Below, piece after piece: positions 9,951-18,800 of a DNA stretch of 20,779 nt. Under the pieces are notes generated by a model. The model saw only the letters and a program-made list of their open reading frames with translations. It was not told where the DNA came from and searched no databases. The stretch lies in contig KN882613.1 of the NCBI GenBank assembly GCA_000934455.1, positions 70,959 through 91,737 of the forward strand. Direction: 5' to 3'. A program made the translations under genes and the position numbers. The stretch's first letter is position 1. Every line of letters begins with the position of its first letter. Origin of the DNA: Apostichopus parvimensis (taxonomy: Eukaryota; Echinodermata; Holothuroidea; Aspidochirotida; Stichopodidae).

Positions 9951-10370
9951 TGTTGACTTCAAATCACCTTTGACCTCCACCAAAAGGAATAATAGGCTCC
10001 TTAAATTTGCTATGGTACATTTACAAACCAAATATGAAATCTGGGCAAGGTTTTCTTCTTGCAATATCACGTTTACAGGGCTTTCACAATTTGACATGTT
10101 TTCCCAAAATGACCTTTGACCTCCAACAAAATCAATAGGCTTCTTTTACTCAATGTTATACACCTTCAACCAAGTATGAGATCTGTCCAAGCTTCCAGTA
10201 TTGAGATATCATATATACAAGGTTTGCACAATTTGACCTCAAATGACCTTTGACATTCTACAAAACCTATAGGCTTTTGGTACTCAATGTGGTTCTTCTA
10301 CACACCAAATATAAAATTGCTCCGGCCTTCCCTTATTCAGATATGGTGTTTACAAAGCTGGGCGTCACAA
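9951..10370 (+). repeat. Tandem array (about 3 copies) of a ~137-bp repeat with DR1-like sites
   Basis: Three successive units start with ATCACCTTTGACCTCC (about 9965), AATGACCTTTGACCTCC (10109) and AATGACCTTTGACATTC (10243), spaced roughly 134-141 bp. Each goes on with an AATAGGCT block, a TACTCAATGT block, a CCAAATATGA-like block and ends with a GTTTACA...TTTGACA-like block. The array closes with GGCGTCACAA at 10361-10370. The middle copy holds a perfect TGACCTTTGACCT at 10110-10122, the reverse of AGGTCAAAGGTCA, a textbook DR1 site for HNF4/RXR-type nuclear receptors. Whether any is bound is unknown. Confidence 0.75.
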
Positions 10371-11997
10371 ACTCAAACACACACACACATCATGAAAGCG
10401 AAGGTTACGATTATCATCGAAGCCAATGTTAAGCGCCAGCTTTTACAACTGGTCTGATAACCATTATCAGTGTTGCAACTCAAACTTGAATGAGGTGAAA
10501 AGTAGACCGTAAGGAAATAAAATATTACGTAATATCGTAATCTGAATTCGAACATAAAACAACCACGGTCCAAGAACCAGTTTTTTACTAGGATTTTGAA
10601 ACTTGCGTCCCAGGGACGCATCTGCTCAAAATTGTTTGAATGCAACAAATAAAAACTTGCTTCCGCCCATACACATCTGTGATAAAACCTCAAACTAAAG
10701 AGCTGTTATATGATTATAATAAAAATCATATATGTTTTTTGAAGTCAAGTAGAACATTACTAGATCCCATTGTAGTCACTTTTGTATGGTAGAGGCATCT
10801 ATAGATGAATGTATACACACAAACAATGAATTAAAAAGAAAAATAACAATTTGCAATACATATCAAGCATAATTATATGTATACATTTTGAATGTTCACC
10901 AATTGTTTAACCTGTTCTGGTAGGCTTAGCCTAATCTTAGTGTATAAAATTCACTGAATTATTTTCCTATGTACCGTAGGCCAAAAAAAGCTCAACTCTA
11001 ATTCTTATTAGCTGATCACTGAGGGCTCGGAAATAGTAGTTTCCTTTCCCTAAAACATGCTTTCTGACCCTCAAGCCACATTTATTCCCATTTGAAATTA
11101 AACGGTCCTGATGATTTTCTGTAATACTTACAGATTAATAGACGCAATTTAAAAACAAAAGATTAATGATGATGTGATCACAAAACTAGTAAGTAAATTT
11201 CCAAACATTTCGGCCGATACAGTCGGTGAGACAGTTCTCGGTTAACCGGTTTCAATAACGTGAGCGAATGAGAGCCATTCAAAGACGTTTTTAAATATAG
11301 GGAAACTTGCATATGGGACGTCAGTCTACACATTTACTCCCCATCATGCAGGATCCGTCGTTAATGCTTAATGCACATTTTTACAGTCCAGGTACTGTGT
11401 ATAGATGCGACAAGCATGTTCTAACTTTTATGCCATGTTTTTTTTTTGTACTGGGAAGAGAGCGGTCGTAATACGTTTCGTGACTTTAGTATTAATAATG
11501 GTATTCTTGTAGGGGGAAAAGATAACACAACTTTAAAGTAGGATAAACTGAAATATTTTTTCTTCATATATTGGTCTAGTTCCGAGGATATGGAAACAAA
11601 GCAAAACAACATTGAACTAAATAACTCCATGAACAAACAGAAATTGTAATGAAACCCGGCATATATGTACTAGACTTTGAAATGAATTTCAAGAGCCACC
11701 GACACCGGGGTGGGGGATGGGGCATGGCCCCAATAATGTTCAAAGCAATGATTTTCAAATAGACCTTTTTTAACATGTAAAGTTGGTGAATTTTGACAAT
11801 TTTGTCTTGGCCTCATGCTGTCTTGCCCCCCCCCCCCTCAATAAGAAACACGTATCGGTGCTCTGATTAGTAAATTAAAGGAGGAATGTAAAAATCTACT
11901 TCTTTAACGTATGAAGCGATGTAGAAAATATGTCAATAATCTGATTTATTTTCCCATGTATTAGAATCAATCTTTGAAACAAGTGGAATTGTACCGT
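10371..11997. other. Intergenic sequence, no gene recognised
   Basis: This lies between the divergent POLR3K and TSEN2 genes. It holds a short CA run (about 10378-10390), a G-rich stretch at 11706-11725 and a C run at 11826-11838 of the kind seen at G/C-run transposon ends. A 106-codon minus-strand open frame (10373-10693) shows no recognisable domain or splice pattern. A first non-coding TSEN2 exon could be here, but I cannot place it. Confidence 0.4.
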
Positions 11998-12136
11998 GGC
12001 TAAATAGGGACAAAGGAAAGGGAAAAGATGTATTCAAATCTCAAAATTTTGACTTCTTATCTCAAATTTTTGACTTTTACCTCATTATTTGAGATTTGGG
12101 GACCACTCCCCCCCCCCCTTATGTCCCTATTAAGCC
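11998..12136. mobile_element. Short inverted-repeat element (139 bp)
   Basis: Left end GGCTAAATAGGGACAAAGG and right end CCTTATGTCCCTATTAAGCC are inverted repeats of about 20 bp with a few differences. The body has three copies of a TCTCAAATTTTTGAC-like motif and a C run. No clear target duplication was seen, so the mobile origin is inferred from structure. Confidence 0.5.
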
Positions 12137-12735
12137 AACGTAGAATTGGAATACCTTTGAATTTGATAATTTCTTCTTGCTGTTACCATGCATCCCCACC
12201 CCCCTCCCACCCCTTCTAAATGCATGTCGGGTAACCCGGTATTTCGTGACTTTGATGTTGTATCACGTTTCGGTAAATAACCCTTTGCACTGGATGCCCC
12301 ATGACAATGGAAGCTGGTCAGTGATTCAGGCCTAATTGTCAAAAGCTATCCAGATGGTCGGGGACGGGCGATCCCAAGAGCACCCAAGTTATTGGGCCAA
12401 CTCCTTGGCATACCGTTCGCCAGTAGGCCCACCGCACATACTACATCTAAGTTCTACTACCCAAATAAGCCTTAAAGTAAAGATAAAATATATACTTGGA
12501 GGCCCACGGGAACGATTTTCGTTCGTAACGAATTATGGTTTGTATGAATATTCTTTGTGATTCTTAGTCGCAGTAAGGCGTTTTATTTTATCGTTGGAAA
12601 ATGGATACTTTTCGGTCAATCTGAAAACGACTCACATTCTAATACACATTGATGTTTTTTATGGACAGATATCATGTATTGAACCGTGTAAGGTATTCCA
12701 CAATCACTCAAATTTTGGAAGTGACAATTTCTTGC
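12137..12735. other. Intergenic sequence, no gene recognised
   Basis: It holds a C-rich stretch at 12193-12213. The open frame 12336-12560 has no recognised domain and no splice context. I see nothing else to support. Confidence 0.35.
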
Positions 12736-12885
12736 ATACTGTGATAAATCCTGTGATGAGTCTGAATCCGGGGATTAATCCTGTGATGTATCTGGTGATA
12801 AATCTGAATCTGAGGAATCCTGTTATGAATCCTGTGATGAGTTTGAATCCTAGGATGAATCTCGGGATGAATCCTAGGATAGCTT
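12736..12885. repeat. Degenerate ~12-bp tandem repeat
   Basis: Variants of AATCCTGTGATG and AATCCTAGGATG recur, with GAGTCTGAATC-type spacers, about a dozen times. In the plus frame this reads as NPVM/NPGI/NPRM units inside a 110-codon open frame (12594-12926). Because the unit is a multiple of three and stop-free in both directions, the open frames on both strands most likely reflect the repeat. No splice or start context supports a gene. Confidence 0.7.
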
Positions 12886-13242
12886 CAGGTTGGTTCATAG
12901 GCGGTGTGCGACTTTGTTTTGCTTAGTACAGCGAGGGTAAATCTAACAAGTTGGCCCACAGAAATTAATACATAGAACTTAGAAGCCATATCGCACCTAA
13001 TGCTGTGGTTGGCCTACCATCTTGTGTTAAGTTCTGCGACTTTAATCCAGCGAGTCCTGTTCCATATTGCATCATTCTTCTTACTGCTACGAGGTCGCGT
13101 GTATTTTGTAGCCGGGGACAGGACTTATGCTTGAGCTTCAGGTAGGCATGGCAGTAGATAACATCGTACAATACTCAATAGGCCTACTGTAGTGTAGTGT
13201 AGGCCTGGTAAAACCAAATATCCAAAAACCATATAGCATGGA
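12886..13242. other. Intergenic sequence, no gene recognised
   Basis: A minus-strand open frame of 68 codons (12965-13171) has no recognised domain. TAGGCCTACTG and related TAGGCCT simple motifs (about 13180-13206) are typical background for this window. Confidence 0.35.
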
Positions 13243-13679
13243 CACTTCCAATTCCGGACACCTAAGCCTTAAAACACCCCAAAACTATATCTTCTGGTAT
13301 AAATCACCTGAAAATATACTTGATATGGTGGGAGAAGTGTGTTATATTACGATACACGGCCAAACTTTCTTTCCTGCAAACTGTTTTCACGTTGTATTCC
13401 AAGAAGATTCTTGTGATTGTGGAACTGGTTTTTCTTTGCTAGAGTATTGCCAATTTCGGACACACAGTCCCACAGTGTGGCGCTAGTGATAAAATTGGTG
13501 GCGCAGTTGCTCTTTCAGTAATTATAACAGACTTCATAGATCTCCGTCATTTTATTGACAAATATGTAAGTATTTACTTGCACACGGGTCATTTCGTACT
13601 TTTTGGTGAAATTTGGCTCTTCCTGTAGGTTGTCATGGTGAAATCGTGCATTTCTTAGGGGTGTCCGAAATTGGCAGTG
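13243..13679. mobile_element. Inverted-repeat element with GGACACC termini, about 437 bp
   Basis: Left end CACTTCCAATTCCGGACACC at 13243-13262 (then TAAG) and right end GGGTGTCCGAAATTGGCAGTG at 13659-13679 (with CTTAG before it) pair over about 25 bp with a few mismatches. A further CAATTTCGGACACACAG copy sits inside at 13451-13467, and another TTCCGAAATTAGCAA follows the right end. No transposase. A foldback or MITE-type element is the simplest reading; borders are approximate. Confidence 0.6.
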
Positions 13680-13930
13680 TTCCGAAATTAGCAATACTGA
13701 CTATAGTACTAGTAGAACAGATCAGTGTATCATTCTGCCATGTTTCGTCCGCGTAAGTGTCAAATAGAGATGAAAGTGATTATCTTGGTTAATTACTTGA
13801 AAAAACATTGTTTTTCTCAGGTAAACCTGCATGGATTAACACTGGTAAACCCATATACCTGGGTGATAAATCTTAGTTATCGTAGAGAAAAAAGGATCGG
13901 GTCACTTTCCGCCATCGTTACTTTCCGCCA

Positions 13931-14011
13931 TAACTTACCGCCACAGTTTTCGTGACTTTCCGCCATGGCTCCGCCATGGCGGAAAGTCACGAAAACTGTG
14001 GCGGTAAGTTA
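13931..14011. repeat. Perfect 38-bp inverted repeat, 5-bp loop
   Basis: Arms 13931-13968 and 13974-14011 are exact reverse complements, separated by CTCCG. The arm runs TAACTTACCGCCACAG at the outside to TTTCCGCCATGG at the loop. Perfect arms with so short a loop can extrude as a hairpin. As RNA they would give a stable stem of pre-miRNA size, though I see no evidence of expression. Confidence 0.97.
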
Positions 14012-14017
14012 CGTAGG

Positions 14018-14232
14018 AAATAGAGTAAAAAGCAAATAGATAGGATTGGTATATTTTGAGAACCTGGAGTGATTGAATGGAATCACGAGGGTTTAGAAAA
14101 AAAGAGTTGGTATTGAAAAGAAAATAGAGTAAGAAGCAAATAGATAGGATAGGTAGGCTACATTTTTGAGAGCCTCAAGTGGTTGAATGGAATCGCGAAG
14201 GATTAAAATAAAAGTTGGTATTGAAAAGAAAA
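14018..14232 (+). repeat. Two tandem copies of a ~104-bp unit
   Basis: AAATAGAGTAAAAAGCAAAT at 14018 recurs as AAATAGAGTAAGAAGCAAAT at 14122. Both copies continue AGATAGGAT..., then GAGTGATTGAATGGAATC-like text, and end GTTGGTATTGAAAAGAAAA. The copies differ by several substitutions and small indels. This is internal to the TTCCGCCAT element. Confidence 0.8.
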
Positions 14233-14543
14233 AGGTTGCATGCGCAGGTTTTGAGGCTTAAAATAATTGGAGTGTTGAGTCATTGGATAGAATTCATTGT
14301 AAGGACGGATTAGGGAGTATAGAATATTCAGAGTAGTAATGTTATCAGCAATTAATATAGGCTATGGGATAGTTACGGTGCGGTATGCATTGCGTGTGGC
14401 ATATAATAATAATGTATAGGATAGTTACGTACGTCGCGCTATGCATTGCTGCAACCACTAATCCTCCACTTTACAAAGAAATCAATAACCCAGCCTAAGC
14501 TATATTATTAATTAGTAACTCTAGTGCAAAAACTCTTTTGTTC

Positions 14544-14604
14544 CATACCTAGGGCCTATACCTATTTACAGGGCCTATACCTATTTTACTAGCCTATGCC
14601 TACT
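14544..14604 (+). repeat. Short ~20-bp tandem repeat, 3 copies
   Basis: AGGGCCTATACCTATTTAC repeats twice almost exactly and a third time as TAGCCTATGCCTACTTAAG. Confidence 0.7.
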
Positions 14605-14759
14605 TAAGTTAAATATTAAAACCTTCTTTTCCGCCATGGCGGTAAAATGGCGGAAACTCACTTTTGCTATGGCGGAATGTTACTTTTCTTATGGCGGTAA
14701 GTTCCATTTTTGATGGCGGAATGTACCGATGGCGGAATGTCACGGCCCCCGAGAAAAAA

Positions 14760-15147
14760 ATATGGATTTATCAGTGAATGAAACTTGGAAATATCGTTTG
14801 ATAATCAGGATTTATTGGCCGATAAACCTGGTCTATCTTATTATGCAGCATGGGGCATGCCTTAAACATGTTGTTTGTCACTACAAACATGTTGGTTTGA
14901 TCAGATTGAGCCAGAAATATTATAATTAGGTATTATACTTGTAAAGGTTGTGAGTCAAACTGACAAAGCAAGTAAAAATTTCTCTATTTGCATGCATTGA
15001 AGTTAATTGTGTGATTCCAATAATGAAAAAATAACTCATGACTGTGCCTCAGGATAACAAAAGCGACATATATATTTCTTTCACTTTAGCCAATTTTAGC
15101 CATATTTTTCACAGCATTGTTGATTAAAATTCTGTTTGATAAAGTGT
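14760..15147. other. Intergenic sequence, no gene recognised
   Basis: AT-rich sequence between the TTCCGCCAT element and the retrotransposon fragment. I see no supported exon or repeat. Confidence 0.35.
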
Positions 15148-15755
15148 TTAGAATTTGACTTCCACTTCTGCTTCTGTAAGTGCACGTGGCAATAATGTGT
15201 GGTTAACAGACTTGATCGATGTCGACACAAATCGCCCAAAGGGCTGGGCTGTTGATGTGTGATCCTTTTTTTGCCCGGATTTGATATAGTAATCCAGAAG
15301 CTGCTTGAAGGATAGCATCCTAGATGTGGATTTGAGCTCTGGTGGTAGTTTATAATTCCATAGAGGGATGGTGTGTGATGAGCTAATGTTTATAACAGTT
15401 TTTTGGGCTCTGAGGGTTTTATAGTTAAAAATCATGAGATGCTGTTGCAGTGTGGTCAGCTACAAGATGAAGTACCTTACTCTCTTTATATAAGGCGATG
15501 AGCCGAGCTTTGGTCCTTAAGTTGTACTTCTAATTTCTTCCGAGTTGAGATATACAAGCATATTGTTAACAAGTGCTGTGTTTGTAGTCATTCATAACAA
15601 ATCTTGCTGCACGTCCTTTATTGTAACATTATATGTGTCCCATATAGAGCTGGCAAACTCTAGCTTATGGTCTCACATGGGTCTTGTAGGCAACTTCCTT
15701 CCACAGACTTTTCCTTTCTAAGAGACCGAAGACTTTGTTTGCACTATTAACTCAT
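15148..15755 (-). pseudogene. Dead C-terminal fragment of a non-LTR retrotransposon reverse transcriptase
   Basis: On the minus strand, pieces in different frames follow the usual order of the C-terminal end of CR1/Jockey-type ORF2 proteins: ANKVFGLLERKSLW and YKTHVRP (about 15670-15745), LEFASSIWDTYN, GRAARFVMNDYKHS, NMLVYLNSEEI, RTKARLIALYKESK and SHDF, then IPLWNYKLPPELKSTS and FKQLLDYYI (about 15290-15390). This fits the family's thumb and C-terminal region (VRPxLEYAS...WDP, RRAARFV, WNxLPxxxxxxxSFKxxL). Several frame changes and stops separate the pieces, so the copy cannot be active. The last open stretch (15435-15148) ends at a stop. The catalytic polymerase part (YxDD) is absent. It stops about 115 bp before the first TSEN2 coding exon and runs opposite to it. 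Confidence 0.8.
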
Positions 15756-15877
15756 TGTGCGGTATGTTTTGTCTCCATCATCACAGATCACCTTTTTGAA
15801 ATGCTTGTGTTTTTCTTGTACGTTTATCACTCAGTTTACACATTGTAGTTAATTTCTTACTGTGTTGCAGATATGCC

Positions 15878-18800
15878 ATGGAATATCCTCCAAAGCTTAG
15901 AACCAAGAAAGGATGTTGGCAGCAGCAGCAGGCAGAAGAATCTCCTCTGCCTATACCCATTCAGTCGCTGAGTAGCAAACCTGCCTCTAATTCGAGATGG
16001 TTCTACTACACAGCAAAACTAATAGATGGATCAGTCCTTGTACAGAAGGAAGGAGATCAGCACTTCCTTCACCGAATGGTAAACTTTAAGTATCCAGTGC
16101 TTTCAAAATAGACCTGTATTTTTTAAAGAATAGTCCAGAGTCATATTTATTGCAAGTAACCTAAAAAAAAATTTAAACAAAAATTCACTACACCGAAGCA
16201 TGTATTACAGGTTTTAAGAGAAAATTGCATAGAAAGTAACTTCAACTTCCAAAATGTTAACAATATGAAGTTGAATGTTGCTGTGATATCATGGATTCAC
16301 GTTGCGTCCTTACATTGAACCTCAAGGGACCACATACCTGATAGAGACACTGTAAAGATACCTATTTGTTGATTGTTTAGTCATTGAAGGAAGACTTCAT
16401 ACTAGTCAAAAGAAGATTTTGCCATTCCAAACTCCCAACACTAATTAAAACTTGTTTTTTGACAAAGATTGCTTTGTCCAGTCCCAACCTACCACTCCCC
16501 ATCCCTATCACTGATAAGAACAGAAGGATTTCAGATATTTGGATTGTTCAGTATAGTGCAGAGAATGGTATAGAAGATTAATGCATGAATTAACATTTGA
16601 TCTTCTCTTCTTAGGGATGTTTCGGTAAAGGTAATTTGTCCAGAGGAAAACCAGAGCATGTTCATTTTGTGTCTTCCTTTCAAGGACATCAGAGGAAGAC
16701 TTGTAAGTATCCATACATTAAGACATTTACATCAGAACATAAATATTTTATCTATTCTGAGAGATGAGAAGATTTCTTAAGTCTTTCCCAGTCATTTCAT
16801 TTAATTTACTTTCCAAATAATTACTGGTTTGTGCCATCTAACACATTTCTAAAAACAAGAAATTGTGTGTGAAAGTAATTTCAGTGTAAAGGAACAATTC
16901 AACTTTAGGTAAAATACATGTGTTACTTCTCTATGCAAGGTGATCTTCCAGAGGAATCATTGATGTCTGACTGAAACAAACTCTCAAGGAAATTGATGAG
17001 GGTGCCAAGAAACTAACATTGGGGATTGGTTTGGCTTTTCTTTTGATTATACAATAACATTTTTTACTTTATTTTAATGGCATTTTTTATAGCTTTTTAT
17101 TATTCCTTCTCTCAGTACCAGCAGCTGAAAGAAGATTCCAGCAGAGTCGGTTTCAAAAAGTCCGTCAACACAGGTATGTCCATCTTTGAGCCGGTTTATT
17201 TTAAGAAAAGATTCACATTTCTGCTCCTACTTGGTAAACAGAACTGATTTCATAAGATATGGCACATTGTATTTTTTTCTTTCGGGACTCGATAAACTTT
17301 ATCAAACCTAGCGCTTTTTGACAATGAATTTGCTCTTTTCGCAAAAATTCCTGTATATCTCAAAAGTAAAGCTTGGGAGGACCTCATATTTAATGTGTAG
17401 AAGTACCACATTGAGTACAAGAAGCCTATTATTTTTGGTGGAAGTCAAAGGTCATTTGGGGTCAATAGGGGTCAAATTGTGAAAACCTCATAAACACGAT
17501 ATCTTAAAATGCGAAGCATGGGCAGACTTTATATTATATACCGGGCAAGACGCATTATGGTACTCTTTAGAAGTGACCAGTACGTTAATGAGCTTTTACG
17601 CTTCACGTTTCTGGTCAGTGAGAATCTGCTAACTTTGACATCAATCTTCTCCAAATTACTGTCTTGTTCGACTAAGTGGGAACCACAGTATTGTTTGTTT
17701 ACTAAAATACTTTAGTATGAGTCAAAAAAAAGATTTGGTTTGTGTGCCTCCAGCTATGCATTTTAACATTGCAAAATACTGTGACTTCACATCATATGAC
17801 ATCACAAACACCTCAGCACATAACATGACATGGTTATGACATCACATCATTCCATATGTTGTCACATCACATACATTATTTCACATTGCTTTACATTGCT
17901 CTTTTACTGCAAACTTTTGAAAGTAAAGCTAGAGATTGTCACAGTGTGTTTTTGACTGGTGTTTCTTGCAGGTATGAGAGACATCTGTCCTGGAGTAAAC
18001 TAAAAGTCCTTAAAATGGAAGAGAAGGAACAGATAGATAGTGAGGGAATTTCAAATGTTCCATCTACCTCTAAGGACTACCAACCTGCTTGCATTAGGTC
18101 AAAGGTCATTGAAGAAAATGAAGATATGGGTGATACATCTTGGAAAGAAGATAGCAGCTCTGAAATTGAGGAGACAGGAGAGAAATCAACATGTTTGCAT
18201 GACAACTTGACGTGGGATGTTGATGTCAGTGAGTGGTCTCCACAAGCTGATAAGAGCAAAGAAGGTCACATCTGTGATAACCAAGAGCAATTCTTGAAGA
18301 AGGAAACCTCAAATTTGGAGGAAAACATTTCGTTGAATATGGATACTAGTTGGACTGATATTAAAGAAGAAGAAGGGAATCATAAGAAGGGTGTTAAGAG
18401 AGATCACACTGGTTATGTGAGAAGTCAACAATGTGAGTCATGTTCAGGTAAATCCCATCCAATAGATGATATGTTGACCGACATTGGCCTAAGAGACGAT
18501 GTAACAAAGTTAAACTGTTTGAAGGGCATAAAAAAGGGGATGGGAACAGGTGACATAAGATGCAGTAGTGATGATGATTGTAGGATGAAGAAAGACAAGC
18601 AACTTGAGCAGAGTCCGGTTTCAAAGTCAGACACAGAGTTGACCCAATTTAAAGTCTCGGATGAATCGAATATACCGGGTCATCAGCAAACCAAATTGAG
18701 GAACAGTGAATCCAACGAGACACAGAATCAGAAGAGGCAACGACAGGATAACAAGGAGAAGACACAGAAGGTTAGTAAAGAATTATCAAATATAATTCGA

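Larger units (their letters stand above)
13894..14750. mobile_element. MITE-like element with arrays of TTCCGCCAT at both ends
   Basis: The left end reads GGATCGGGTCACTTTCCGCC and the right end, reversed, GGGGGCCGTGACATTCCGCC. Both continue with repeated TTCCGCCAT/TTACCGCCA units (at least three on the left, six on the right). The direct repeat GAGAAAAAA flanks it at 13885-13893 and 14751-14759, a 9-bp duplication as in Mutator-like elements. It is A-rich, so the evidence is weak. Inside are the perfect hairpin 13931-14011, the two-copy repeat 14018-14232 and no transposase. Confidence 0.6.

Noticed and set aside
10373..10693. 106-codon minus-strand open frame
   Set aside because: Its end reads through a CA repeat and it has no recognisable domain or splice pattern.
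13238..13486. 82-codon plus-strand open frame
   Set aside because: It begins at the terminal inverted repeat of the 13243-13679 element and has no protein similarity that I can see.
17856..17971. Upstream extension of the exon 4 open frame to an ATG at 17856
   Set aside because: The 39 extra codons are intron sequence. The acceptor TTCTTGCAG ends at 17971, and joining there to exon 3 restores the conserved RQHRYERHLSW segment.
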